NCBI GenBank assembly: GCA_021773055.1
Contig: JAJFKV010000028.1
Span: forward strand, 1 to 64,000
Source of the DNA: Woeseiaceae bacterium
GTDB lineage: Bacteria; Pseudomonadota; Gammaproteobacteria; Steroidobacterales; Woeseiaceae
Length of the DNA: 64,000 nt
Direction: 5' to 3'
Made by a program: the position numbers and the translations under genes. The notes beneath the pieces are model-generated. The model searched no databases. It had not been told where the DNA came from and worked only from the letters and a program-made list of their open reading frames with translations. Shown here one piece after another: positions 8,590-17,531 of this stretch; position 1 is the stretch's first letter; the number at the start of each line of letters is the position of its first letter.

Positions 8590-10671
8590 ATGAAACCCAA
8601 GAGCTATGTCAATCTCATCGCTGTCGTTTTGGCCCTGTTTGCTGTGGGCACAGCCGACGCCGCCGGCTTGCTGACACCGAAAGGACAGTCCGACTCCCTG
8701 GATATTCGCGATCACAAAGTGAAGGTCGTCGTTGAAGACGGCTATGTAACTACGGAAATCGACCAGGTCTTCATAAACACAGGCGCCAACGATATGGAGG
8801 CCGTTTACAGTTTTCCGGTCCCCTCCCACGGTGCTGTGGCTGAGTTCACCTATTGGATTGATGGTAATCCGGTCACAGGTGAGGTGTTGAAGAATCAGGA
8901 GGCTCGTGATCTTTATGAACAGGAAAAAGCCGCAGGGCGCGAAACTGCTCTGGCCGAGAAGGACGAATATCGAACTTTTGATATATCGGTTTACCCGGTA
9001 CGGGCGAACTCAGACGTTCGAATACGCCTCGTCTACGTGCAAAGCGCGAGCACCGACACAGGTATCGGGCGTTACGTTTACCCACTGGAGGAAGGCGGCG
9101 TTGACGAGGATCGAAACGCCTTCTGGGAAGTACGCGATACCGTTACCGGAAACTTCAGCTTCGATCTGGAGCTGAAATCGTCCTACCCCGTTGACGCTGT
9201 TCGCCTGCCGGAACAACCGAATGCGGCCTTGAATCAAATTGATTCAGGTCACTGGAAGATTGCTTTGCACTCGCTCGGTTCATCGCCTGCACAAGAAGAA
9301 TTCAGCGCACAGGTCGCTGCCCTGGAGGCAGGTGAGAGCCCGGCCCCGGCGACCACCGCGTCGGGCGTTGCAAATCTGGACAAAGATATCGTTGTCTACT
9401 GGCGACATACGCCGGACCTGCCAGGAACAGTCGATCTCGTAACGCACAAACCCGATGCATCAGGACGCGGTACGTTCATGCTGACGTTTACGCCAGGCGA
9501 TGACCTGCCGATCATTGAGAACGGTCGTGACTGGGTTTTCGTTCTTGACGTATCCGGATCGATGCAAGGTAAGTTTGCAACCCTGGCGAACGGCGTGCAG
9601 CAAGCGCTCGGCAAGCTGAACCCGAATGATCGCTTCCGTATCTTCACGTTCAATAATTCTGCACGCGAGCTAACCGGCAATTTCGTTACGGCGAGTCCTG
9701 AGAACGTCATACATTACACGGACCTCGTGGGACGCCTTCATGCAGACGGCGGCACCAATCTTTACGCGGGGCTGCGGGCCGGACTCGACGGTCTTGATAG
9801 TGACCGTACGTCCGGAATCGCGCTCGTTACTGATGGTGTCGCCAACGTCGGCGTCACTGAGAAGAAGGAGTTTCTCACGATGATGGGGCAATACGATGTA
9901 CGTCTGTTCACATTCATCATGGGCAACAGTGCAAACCGTCCGTTACTCGAGGCAATGACCGATGTCTCGAATGGCTTTGCATTGGAAACATCCAATAGCG
10001 ACGACATCGCAGGTCAGCTCATACAGGCGACGGCGAAAATTCGTCACGCGGCCCTGCATGATGTGAACCTGACTATCGACGGATTAAAGGTCGCCGATCT
10101 GACTCCCGAGAAAATTGGCAGCCTTTACCACGGCGAACAGCTGCAGGTACTCGGCCACTACTGGGGCAGCCGTGAGGCGCAAGTGCGACTGAACGGCAAG
10201 GTCGCCGGTAAGGATGTTGAATACAAGACGAGCTTCGCAATGCCCGTGCAGTCGGACCTGAATCCGGAGTTAGAGAGAATCTGGGCCTATGCCACGATCG
10301 AGAATTTGCAGTCAAAGATGGATTACTTTGGCGCAGACAAGGATACCGAGGACGCGATCACGGATCTTGCGACAGAGTATGGTCTGGTAACCGACTACAC
10401 GTCCATGATTGTTGTTCGCGACGAAGTATTCGCCGCAGAGGGCATCAAGCGCAGCAATCGTGACCGGGTCGCAACTGAACGAGCGGCGCAACAGACCCGC
10501 GCCAAGCAGGCGCCGCAAAATCGTCGGATTGACCAGAATAAGCCGATGTACACCAAGAAACGTCCGTCCACTGGCGGCGGTGGTTCCGGTGGCGGCGCTG
10601 CAGGACTGCCGATGATCCTGGTCTTGTCTGGTCTATTGGCGCTACGTCGGCGAAAACAGAAAACGATATAG
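8590..10671 (+). CDS. VIT and von Willebrand A domain surface protein with GlyGly-CTERM tail
   Basis: 693-residue exported protein. A signal peptide (1-24, ending TADAAG) is followed by a VIT domain (about 30-155, with DVRIRLVYV) and a VWA domain whose MIDAS begins DVSGSMQG near residue 320. The last 35 residues consist of a Gly/Ser-rich linker, one hydrophobic helix and RRRK. This is the GlyGly-CTERM sorting signal recognised by rhombosortase, not an LPXTG motif, although the body resembles the 'marine proteobacterial sortase target' group. No sortase or rhombosortase is adjacent. The start has a GGAGTAAAG ribosome site. Probably repressed by the divergent TetR. Function unknown; adhesion or inter-alpha-trypsin-inhibitor-like binding is conceivable. 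Confidence 0.9.
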   Translation: MKPKSYVNLIAVVLALFAVGTADAAGLLTPKGQSDSLDIRDHKVKVVVEDGYVTTEIDQVFINTGANDMEAVYSFPVPSHGAVAEFTYWIDGNPVTGEVLKNQEARDLYEQEKAAGRETALAEKDEYRTFDISVYPVRANSDVRIRLVYVQSASTDTGIGRYVYPLEEGGVDEDRNAFWEVRDTVTGNFSFDLELKSSYPVDAVRLPEQPNAALNQIDSGHWKIALHSLGSSPAQEEFSAQVAALEAGESPAPATTASGVANLDKDIVVYWRHTPDLPGTVDLVTHKPDASGRGTFMLTFTPGDDLPIIENGRDWVFVLDVSGSMQGKFATLANGVQQALGKLNPNDRFRIFTFNNSARELTGNFVTASPENVIHYTDLVGRLHADGGTNLYAGLRAGLDGLDSDRTSGIALVTDGVANVGVTEKKEFLTMMGQYDVRLFTFIMGNSANRPLLEAMTDVSNGFALETSNSDDIAGQLIQATAKIRHAALHDVNLTIDGLKVADLTPEKIGSLYHGEQLQVLGHYWGSREAQVRLNGKVAGKDVEYKTSFAMPVQSDLNPELERIWAYATIENLQSKMDYFGADKDTEDAITDLATEYGLVTDYTSMIVVRDEVFAAEGIKRSNRDRVATERAAQQTRAKQAPQNRRIDQNKPMYTKKRPSTGGGGSGGGAAGLPMILVLSGLLALRRRKQKTI

Positions 10672-10678
10672 TGCTTGT

Positions 10679-10701
10679 GGGCCCTTCGGGGCCCTTTTTT
10701 T
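10679..10701 (+). terminator. intrinsic terminator of the VIT/VWA gene
   Basis: GGGCCC-TTCG-GGGCCC perfect 6-bp stem with a stable UUCG tetraloop, followed by seven T residues, 8 bases after the stop codon. Confidence 0.92.
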
Positions 10702-10719
10702 GTCTGCGGCCGGTTACTT

Positions 10720-12255
10720 CTACTTCACAATCAGTTCGTATTCGACTTGCTCCAGGAAATCCCGCTCTCTTTCCAGATCTGCAATTGTTAACGGATTGTC
10801 CCTTAGCCAGTCCGCGTTAAATCCAAGCGACAAGCTATCGTCGCAAACGCAAATAGTCACATCAGGTAACTCCGCGGCATTGCGACTTCTATTCAAAAGC
10901 ACAGCCAATCGCAGGAGCATTAGCAATCGAAGACCTGGATCGCGCCACGACTTTGGCAGCGCCTTCAATTGGGACGGATTAATGCGGTGCCTCTGGCCAC
11001 CGATCAACAACGCGAGAAAGCGTTGCTCCGCCTGCGGAAATCCGGGCATGTCGGCATGCTCAGCGATGTAAGCACCGTGCCGTTGATAGCCGTCGTGCGA
11101 TATATCGAGTCCGATCTCATGGAGTCGGCTGGCCCAGTCGAGCATCTTGCCGGACAGTTCGCGGCCAATGCCCCATGTTTCAGCACATTGCTTGTGCAGT
11201 TTATGTGCTGTTTCCGCAACGCGATCAGCTTGCTCGCTATCGATCTGGTAACGCGACGTCATCGCCATTATGGTTCGTTCACGTGCATCTTCATGCTGCA
11301 GGCGGCCGAGCAGGTCATACAGCAGCCCTTCGCGAAGAGCGCCGTCCGAGACTTTCATTTCCTCGATTCGCAAGGTTTTCAGCAGTTCGGCGAGAATAGA
11401 CAAGCCACCGGGCCAGACCTGTGCACGGCGCTCGGACAGGCCCTTCAAAGACAGGTCATCAACCGACTGGAATTCCAGAACCTTGGCGATCAGTGACTCG
11501 ATCGTCTGCAAGGTGATGCCACTATCGACAAGCTCCAGTTCCTGAGCAACAGCTTCCGTTGACCGGATGGTTCCTGACGTGCCGATCGCTTGTATGTCGG
11601 TGGCACCCCGAAAAAACGCCTTGATCGGCCGCAATTCCAGGCGCGCTGCCATGCGGGCCCGCTTGAATCCCGTCTCCGTAATTTCGCCGTCGGGGAAAAA
11701 CTTCTCGGTCATGGACACGCAGCCCATATGCAGACTTTCGAGTGCGCGCGGCAGAGCAGCGTGCCCGAGAATAACCTCGGTGCTGCCGCCCCCAATGTCG
11801 GTCACCAGCCGCATACCATCCGTTGGCGGCAAGCTGTGTGTCACACCGCTATAAACCAGGCGTGCTTCTTCGATACCGGAGACGACCTCAATGGGGTGGC
11901 CGAGCAGCGCCTCTGCCTCGGACATAAATGATGAGTCTTCGCGTGCTCGGCGAATGGTGCTGGTACCGGCCGCGCGAACGCTGCCTGCTCGCATATCCCG
12001 AAGACGTTCGCCGAATCTCGACAAGCAATCCAGTGCACGTTTGCGGGCATCAATTGAGATATCGCCTTTCGAGGAAAGCCCTTCGGCGAGTCTGACCGTT
12101 TCTCGAATGCGGTCGATAATCGCGAGCTGACCATGGCGCAGTTCGCCGACGATCATATGAAAGCTGTTTGAGCCGAGATCTACGGCCGCAATAATTTCTG
12201 GCTGACTGGTCTCAGACAGTGAACGAGGACCCGCAGCCGCAGGTGGTTTGTGCAT
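10720..12255 (-). CDS. ppx: exopolyphosphatase (Ppx/GppA family)
   Basis: Hydrolyses terminal phosphate from polyphosphate and possibly pppGpp. The first ASKHA motif [12 protein letters not shown] and the second [10 protein letters not shown] are intact, followed by the HD-like C-terminal helical domain typical of long (about 500-residue) Ppx proteins. The start is uncertain: no ATG exists between the erpA stop and the first motif, so the ATG at 12255, inside erpA, is chosen (511 residues, 44-base overlap). With ppk 3 kb away it makes a synthesis/degradation pair, although the two are not in one operon. Confidence 0.94.
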   Translation of the reverse strand: MHKPPAAAGPRSLSETSQPEIIAAVDLGSNSFHMIVGELRHGQLAIIDRIRETVRLAEGLSSKGDISIDARKRALDCLSRFGERLRDMRAGSVRAAGTSTIRRAREDSSFMSEAEALLGHPIEVVSGIEEARLVYSGVTHSLPPTDGMRLVTDIGGGSTEVILGHAALPRALESLHMGCVSMTEKFFPDGEITETGFKRARMAARLELRPIKAFFRGATDIQAIGTSGTIRSTEAVAQELELVDSGITLQTIESLIAKVLEFQSVDDLSLKGLSERRAQVWPGGLSILAELLKTLRIEEMKVSDGALREGLLYDLLGRLQHEDARERTIMAMTSRYQIDSEQADRVAETAHKLHKQCAETWGIGRELSGKMLDWASRLHEIGLDISHDGYQRHGAYIAEHADMPGFPQAEQRFLALLIGGQRHRINPSQLKALPKSWRDPGLRLLMLLRLAVLLNRSRNAAELPDVTICVCDDSLSLGFNADWLRDNPLTIADLERERDFLEQVEYELIVK

Positions 12256-12571
12256 TCGGGTTCCGGATGATGAACTGCGCGCCTTGCAGGTCATCCTTGT
12301 AATCGATTTCCGCGCCCATCAGGTATTGCACGCTCATCGGATCAATCAGCAACATTACCCCCTGATTTTCTACCTGGCTATCGCCATCCTCAACGCTCTC
12401 ATCGAAGGTGAAGCCATACTGGAAGCCGGAGCAACCACCGCCCGACACAAACACCCGCAACTTCAGGTTGGGGTTGTCCTCTTCAGTAATCAGTTCGCCC
12501 ACTTTGTGTGCAGCAGCATCTGTAAAAATGACGCTGGGGGGTGGGGGTGTCTGTGTTGTCGCTGTATCCAT
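12212..12571 (-). CDS. erpA: A-type iron-sulfur cluster insertion protein
   Basis: 119-residue carrier that hands Fe-S clusters to target enzymes. The three conserved cysteines are present in the usual C-x(n)-C-G-C arrangement: one in SGGGCSGF and two in TCGCGSSF at the end. A proline/threonine-rich extension of about 12 residues precedes the core. It is co-directional with the upstream bactofilin gene (12-base gap) and overlaps the ppx start, so the three probably form one transcript. Confidence 0.95.
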   Translation of the reverse strand: MDTATTQTPPPPSVIFTDAAAHKVGELITEEDNPNLKLRVFVSGGGCSGFQYGFTFDESVEDGDSQVENQGVMLLIDPMSVQYLMGAEIDYKDDLQGAQFIIRNPNAQTTCGCGSSFTV

Positions 12572-12583
12572 ATTATTTATCTG

Positions 12584-13006
12584 CTACTCGCCGGACGCTG
12601 CCGCTTTTTCATCGATTCGGGTGGTCTGTTCCAGAAGCGGTACCTGCCCTTCAGGCTGGTGTACCAGTTTACCGTTTATCTCGGCACCTTCTGCCATCTG
12701 GATCAGATTGTAATACACATTGCCTATGACGCGCGCAGTTGTCCCAAGTTCGACACGCTTACTGGCGAAAACATCGCCTTTAACTATGCCATTTAACACG
12801 ACATAAGGCACGGTGACGCCGCCATCCACGTTGCCAATGTCGCTTATGCTAAGCGCCGAGTCCGTATCCGGGTCTGCCGTTACACTGCCTTTGACAGTGC
12901 CGTCGATATGACAGCCGCCCTGAAAATGCAGGTCGCCATGTAGCTTGCTGTTTGAGCCGACGAGTGTTTCTACGACTGTGTGCCTGCGTTGTTTCTTGCT
13001 GAACAT
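12584..13006 (-). CDS. bactofilin (polymer-forming cytoskeletal protein)
   Basis: 140-residue bactofilin with the repeated beta-helix pattern (LHGDLHFQGGCHIDGTVKGSV ... NGIVKGDVFASKRVELG), which polymerises into filaments that scaffold cell-shape or envelope proteins. The start MFSKKQRR is preceded by GGAGAACCAG, a good ribosome site; an in-frame upstream extension is not conserved-looking. In gammaproteobacteria this gene commonly sits between a DUF6776 gene and erpA, as it does here. Short polar tails flank the core, as is normal for the family. Confidence 0.93.
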   Translation of the reverse strand: MFSKKQRRHTVVETLVGSNSKLHGDLHFQGGCHIDGTVKGSVTADPDTDSALSISDIGNVDGGVTVPYVVLNGIVKGDVFASKRVELGTTARVIGNVYYNLIQMAEGAEINGKLVHQPEGQVPLLEQTTRIDEKAAASGE

Positions 13007-13043
13007 CTGGTTCTCCGTGTTACCGCTTCGCGGCTTAATGTTG

Positions 13044-13790
13044 CTAGCCCTGGCTCGTTGCCCAGGCAAAACTTTCTTCGATGCTGGATATCGATCGCGT
13101 TCGCGATCGTACCTCAACGGTTATGCGCTCCGGCGTAAAGCCGTCCGGCAATACCAGCTGCCGGTCAAAATCCTGAAAATATCGGAACGAATACGCCCAG
13201 GCCTTCTCTGCCTCATCCGGAATTAGATCTACAAAGGCATAGGTCGTCTCAACACCATTCTGATCGCCCACGATACTCAGATTGACGTCTCCCGATACCT
13301 TGCGATCATGCTTCATTGCCTGCACCAGCACGAGCCTGACGTTGAATTCGCGTTCAGCCTTGCCGCGCGAGAGTTTCAGATCCTGAACCCGCAATCCGGA
13401 ATTTCCGTCGGACGGCGAGACGATGCCTCGGTAAAACGCAATGGCGTCGCGCTGCTCCTGAATCTTGGCCTGCAAGGTGGTCAGGCTGATTTCGACTTCC
13501 TTATACGATTCGCGATCGACTTCGCGATTGGTCTCAAGTAGTGCAACATCTTGTTTGAGCTTAATAATTTCACTATCAAGCTGTGCAATATGGTTTTCGT
13601 AGGCCTGGCCGATATTGCCCGCTTCGATTACGTCATAGCCCGCTCTAATGCGACCGAACTCAAACACGAGATAGCCGATAAACAAAATCAACGCAAAAAC
13701 GACGGCTCGAACCACCCAGATTCTGCCGACACCATGTTGTTGATAAGGAGACTTTATTGCCACTTGGACGCTACGCCTGATTGCCCACAA
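13044..13790 (-). CDS. DUF6776-type single-pass membrane coiled-coil protein
   Basis: 248 residues with one membrane helix near 25-48, a coiled coil (about 60-125, containing QLDSEIIKLKQDVALLE) and a compact C-terminal domain. The resemblance to the DUF6776 family comes from length, layout and its position directly before a bactofilin. The function is not known; an anchor or partner for the bactofilin is an inference from the conserved pairing. The start shown is the first reasonable one and has no strong ribosome site. Confidence 0.78.
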   Translation of the reverse strand: MWAIRRSVQVAIKSPYQQHGVGRIWVVRAVVFALILFIGYLVFEFGRIRAGYDVIEAGNIGQAYENHIAQLDSEIIKLKQDVALLETNREVDRESYKEVEISLTTLQAKIQEQRDAIAFYRGIVSPSDGNSGLRVQDLKLSRGKAEREFNVRLVLVQAMKHDRKVSGDVNLSIVGDQNGVETTYAFVDLIPDEAEKAWAYSFRYFQDFDRQLVLPDGFTPERITVEVRSRTRSISSIEESFAWATSQG

Positions 13791-13866
13791 AAGACGTTAT
13801 GTTACGCGGGTCCCCCAACGAACAGAAGTGCGCTAGGTCACGGATTGTGAAGAAACCGGATTAGCC

Positions 13867-14436
13867 CTACTCGTGTTCCGCCGCCGCAATATCCTTGTCA
13901 AAGACCGCGCGCCAGCGCCTGGGCCACCATCGCGGTCGCTCCGGCAAGCCATCAGGGTGTACCGCCGGACCAAGTTCATGAAGCGCGCGAGCGTAGACGC
14001 GGCGTTTGAAATAGATGACCTCATTAACGGGCCGCCAGAAGTCGACCCAACGTACTCGGTCAAATTCGGGCTTGTCGCAGCGATCGAATCGAACGACGTC
14101 CTCGTTGGAAACAAGTCGCAACATGAACCAGCGTTGCTTTTGACCTATGCAGAGCGGCTTGCTGTGTCGCCGAATGAACTTGTTCGGCAGCTTGTAGCGC
14201 AGCCAGTCATTGGTGACGTCCAGTATATTGACGTCGGCCTCCACAAGACCAACCTCTTCGTGAAGCTCACGAAACATTGCCTCGACGGGTTCTTCGCCTT
14301 CTTCCATGCCACCTTGCGGAAACTGCCATCCCTTTGCGCCTACCCGACCACCAAGCAACAGCTTGTTATCGGAGTTCGCAAGTATGATGCCGACATTTGC
14401 GCGAAACCCTTCGGCGTCTATCCAATCGTTGCCCAT
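13867..14436 (-). CDS. rppH: RNA pyrophosphohydrolase (Nudix)
   Basis: Removes pyrophosphate from the 5' end of mRNAs and thereby triggers RNase E decay. 189 residues. The Nudix box GGMEEGEEPVEAMFRELHEEVG is complete (GX5EX7REUXEEXGU), and the typical RppH opening (DAEGFRANVGIIL) and WQFPQGG are present. The C-terminus has an Arg/Trp-rich tail beyond the usual core. It is divergent from the permease gene, with 79 bases between them. Confidence 0.95.
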   Translation of the reverse strand: MGNDWIDAEGFRANVGIILANSDNKLLLGGRVGAKGWQFPQGGMEEGEEPVEAMFRELHEEVGLVEADVNILDVTNDWLRYKLPNKFIRRHSKPLCIGQKQRWFMLRLVSNEDVVRFDRCDKPEFDRVRWVDFWRPVNEVIYFKRRVYARALHELGPAVHPDGLPERPRWWPRRWRAVFDKDIAAAEHE

Positions 14437-14515
14437 AGCAACCGTACTGAAACTCTAACTGCTGTTTACTTTACACTATCCGTCGCCAACCGCCTCAGGA
14501 GATTTTCTTGTCAGG

Positions 14516-15514
14516 ATGCCGTCCATGAATGCCGCACGCAACGGGGCCCTGTTCTCGGGCCTTCTGGTGCTTGCTGCCATAGCTTTCATCGCGGCACTGG
14601 CAAGCGGCAGCGCCGACGTAACTTTCAGTGAATCAATTGATGCCTTGCGAGGTGCTGCGCCCGACCATATTCGCTCACTCGTCATGGATTTACGCCTCCC
14701 CAGAGCGATGACGGCCTTTGCTGTAGGCGGCCTGCTGGCCGTCGCCGGCGTCCTGATGCAGGTGTTACTCCGTAACCCTCTCGCGGAGCCATACATACTT
14801 GGCAGCTCCGGAGGCGCCGCTGTTGCAGCGCTGCTGGCTATGATGTTCGGCATGGGCAGCCTGGTGATTGATCTCTCGGCGTTTGGCGGTGCGATGGCGG
14901 CAACCTTGCTGGTCTTCGCCATCGCACACGGCACCGGTAGCTGGGCACCTGCACGTCTGCTATTGACCGGGGTTGTACTGGCGGCTGGATTCAGTGCTGC
15001 AACAACCATGTTGCTCGCGCTGTCACCGGACCAAAACTTGCGCGGCATGCTGTTTTGGCTCATGGGCGATCTGAGCTTTGCTTTTGATCCGTCCCGATGC
15101 CTGTGGCTGCTGGCCATCCTGCTTGTCGGCGGTACTGCTTCTGCCCGACACCTTAATGTGCTGTCACGCGGCGAATTGCAGGCCGCTATAGTCGGTCTTC
15201 CAGTGAAAGGGTTTCGCTACCTGATTTTCTCGGCCGCTGCGCTCGCAACCGCCCTGTCGGTAACAACCGTCGGGGTCATCGGTTTCATCGGACTTGTAAT
15301 ACCACACCTTATTCGACTGGTCGCTGGCAGCGACCATCGCATCGTCTTACCTGCATCCGCTCTCGCCGGCGGCACACTACTGGTTATCGCCGATACGCTT
15401 GCCCGCACGCTAATGGCACCTCGGCAATTGCCGGTTGGTGCATTGACGGCCGCAATCGGCGTACCGTTATTCCTGATATTGATGAGTCGTAGCCGACAAG
15501 GCCGCTATCGATAA
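14516..15514 (+). CDS. FecCD/BtuC-family ABC transporter permease, probably for cobalamin
   Basis: 332-residue inner-membrane permease with about nine to ten hydrophobic helices and the family signature LRLPRAMTAFAVGGLLAVAG followed by LLRNPLAEPYILG. Family members import cobalamin, haem or iron-siderophores with a cognate ATPase and binding protein. No ATPase is adjacent; a matching one lies at 24.9 kb and a BtuF-like binding protein at 29.4 kb, and a cobalamin adenosyltransferase at 26.5 kb favours vitamin B12 as substrate. The ATG at 14525 (MNAARNG) has the better-spaced ribosome site. No cobalamin riboswitch box is seen upstream. Confidence 0.88.
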   Translation: MPSMNAARNGALFSGLLVLAAIAFIAALASGSADVTFSESIDALRGAAPDHIRSLVMDLRLPRAMTAFAVGGLLAVAGVLMQVLLRNPLAEPYILGSSGGAAVAALLAMMFGMGSLVIDLSAFGGAMAATLLVFAIAHGTGSWAPARLLLTGVVLAAGFSAATTMLLALSPDQNLRGMLFWLMGDLSFAFDPSRCLWLLAILLVGGTASARHLNVLSRGELQAAIVGLPVKGFRYLIFSAAALATALSVTTVGVIGFIGLVIPHLIRLVAGSDHRIVLPASALAGGTLLVIADTLARTLMAPRQLPVGALTAAIGVPLFLILMSRSRQGRYR

Positions 15515-16395
15515 CCGGCGCGCTCTGCGAGCAATCTCGCATCCTCGTCGCGCCAGCCTGCGATGCCAACCGAGCTTGCGTCAGAATCGCCAGTGGGCCG
15601 AATGCTCTTCTTGCGCAACAGCCATCCGACCAGCCGTTGTGCTGATTCCGGATGCCGTGCGTGGCGGGCAACACCAATGCCGTCAATATCCATGGTTGTC
15701 GGCTGCGGTTTGAAGTACATCAGGTCGTCTTCGTTCGGCCACCACTCCAGTATCCCGTAGTCGCACAGGCCTCCGCGCATGGCCGTGATCAACGCGTCCT
15801 GGTTCGGGAATGGCGCTGCCACGAGATTTTGCATCCAGCGTCGCACCAGGCGTTCGGTCTTCTTCGCTCCCCGTTCATCAATGAGCATTGCGATCAAGGA
15901 TCGATTGATGTGCAGCTCGGATGATGACAGGCAAACTCGCCCACGCAGTATCGCCCCTGCCAGCTGATCGTAACTGGCGACGAGCGGGCGGACTTGTCCG
16001 CTTGCCATGGCGATGACATGGACTCGCATCTCGAGCGCCGCCCACAGGCCATCGGAGTCTTGCAGAATCGGCGCTACATTCTCGAGCGCTTTAGGCTCAA
16101 TTGGCCGCAGCACTCCCTCGTCTGCTGCCCGCCAGATATCCGCAACATTCGTGGTGATGATCACATCCACCGAATCATCGACGTTGTTCAGCAGCCTGTT
16201 CGTGTTCTCAGTTGAATCACCCCAAACTACAGAGACGGGTATGTCGGTTTCTGATGAAAAGTTCGCCAATAGCAGGTCAATTTCCGACCCGGCTTCGCCC
16301 GTCGCGAGAACGACGATCGGCGCGGACGGCACTTTCGACTCACACGCGACCAGTAGCAGAGTCGCCAGCGCTGCCACAATCACGGGACGCATCAC
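15505..16395 (-). CDS. periplasmic solute-binding lipoprotein (Fe3+/2-aminophosphonate class)
   Basis: 296 residues. A lipoprotein signal with lipobox LVAC at about 17-20 is followed by a type-2 periplasmic binding fold (PIVVLATGEAGSEIDLLLANFSSETDIPVSVVWGD) resembling FbpA/AfuA-like proteins. No permease or ATPase of that transporter class is nearby. Its start overlaps the stop of the diguanylate cyclase gene (ATGA), so translation is coupled to that enzyme. The tail overlaps the convergent permease by 10 bases. Whether it transports or senses is unknown. Confidence 0.82.
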   Translation of the reverse strand: MMRPVIVAALATLLLVACESKVPSAPIVVLATGEAGSEIDLLLANFSSETDIPVSVVWGDSTENTNRLLNNVDDSVDVIITTNVADIWRAADEGVLRPIEPKALENVAPILQDSDGLWAALEMRVHVIAMASGQVRPLVASYDQLAGAILRGRVCLSSSELHINRSLIAMLIDERGAKKTERLVRRWMQNLVAAPFPNQDALITAMRGGLCDYGILEWWPNEDDLMYFKPQPTTMDIDGIGVARHARHPESAQRLVGWLLRKKSIRPTGDSDASSVGIAGWRDEDARLLAERAGYR

Positions 16396-17507
16396 GCCAC
16401 CTCTACGACGACTCGATCGCGACCGGCTGATTTGGCGGCATACAAAGCAACATCGGCCCGCGCAACCAGTAAATCGCCAACTGTTTTGAGGTCTTGGTCG
16501 TTCGGCCCGGGGCTAACCTCGGATATGCCGATAGATACGGTCACTGTCACCGTGTCACCGCAAGGCAGGTCGAACGGGGTTGCGGATATTGCTTTGCGAA
16601 TGCGCTCTGCCAGCAGCTTCGCCGAATCGACCTCAGTATTCGGCAACAACACTACAAATTCCTCGCCACCGTAACGAGCGGCGACGTCGCTGGCGCGCAC
16701 TTGCGACTCGATACGTTGCGCGAGTTCGCGCAATACGGCGTCGCCAGCCGCGTGGCCCCAGTTATCGTTCACGCGCTTAAAGAAATCGGCATCCAGCATC
16801 AGGCAGCTAATCCCGACTTGATCACGGCGCGCTCGCGCAAGCTCTTCGCCCAGTCGCACGCTTAGATAGCGACGATTGTTCCAGCCCGTCAGGACGTCCG
16901 TAAAACCGCTGCGTAACAAGCGCGCCCGGTTGACGGTGTTCTCGACGCAGAACGAGGCGATGATACCAAGGTGCGCAAGAAAATCGCTCGCATGTTCCCG
17001 AGTGAAGCGCAGCGCTTCGCCGCTGCCAAAATTGATGCTGCCGATAAGTTTGCCGCGATGTTTGAGCGGAATCATCGCAACGCTCTTGACGCCCTCCGCT
17101 CCCGGGTAAATCATCTGATGATCGCAAGCCGCGTACGCGCCCAGCCAGGGTTGGTGCAGCGCAATATACTGCGGCGCCAGGCCAGTTAGCGATTCGACAA
17201 TCAGTAAGTTTGAAGAATCTTCAGCGGGCGTGCCGTTGGCTAACAGCAAATGACGAACATCGTGGTCGGGATCACAGAGCACCACGCTGACGTACTCCAG
17301 CCCGTAACTGGCCCGAAGACCATCGACCAATACGGTCAGCAGTGAATCGAGATCATCCGCCTGCAGAAGTTGTAGCTCTCGCCGCTGCGTGCGCAGAAAC
17401 TTGTCTTCATTACGAGCAACCTCTTCCGTCAGCTCGTCCAGCCGGCGGCGAACAGCAGCGAGCTGCGCCTCTAGCTCCGCTGCCGACAGTTCCACTTTTA
17501 ATTGCAT
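16392..17507 (-). CDS. diguanylate cyclase with DUF484/GAF-like sensor domain
   Basis: 371-residue cytoplasmic enzyme. The N-terminal coiled coil (5-50) leads into a DUF484/GAF-type domain (about 50-195), then a GGDEF domain. The active site is intact (RYGGEEFVVLLP, near 278-289), and the inhibitory c-di-GMP site RxxD is present five residues before it (RASD). It should make c-di-GMP and be subject to product inhibition. There is no membrane segment. It lies 24 bases after tyrA and is translationally coupled to a binding lipoprotein. Confidence 0.93.
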   Translation of the reverse strand: MQLKVELSAAELEAQLAAVRRRLDELTEEVARNEDKFLRTQRRELQLLQADDLDSLLTVLVDGLRASYGLEYVSVVLCDPDHDVRHLLLANGTPAEDSSNLLIVESLTGLAPQYIALHQPWLGAYAACDHQMIYPGAEGVKSVAMIPLKHRGKLIGSINFGSGEALRFTREHASDFLAHLGIIASFCVENTVNRARLLRSGFTDVLTGWNNRRYLSVRLGEELARARRDQVGISCLMLDADFFKRVNDNWGHAAGDAVLRELAQRIESQVRASDVAARYGGEEFVVLLPNTEVDSAKLLAERIRKAISATPFDLPCGDTVTVTVSIGISEVSPGPNDQDLKTVGDLLVARADVALYAAKSAGRDRVVVEVA

Positions 17508-17531
17508 GAGCAGCCTCTCCCTAGCGTCTCA

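Noticed and set aside
14437..14515. Cobalamin riboswitch before the BtuC-type permease
   Set aside because: Only 79 bases are available, and neither the B12 box nor a compatible fold is visible.
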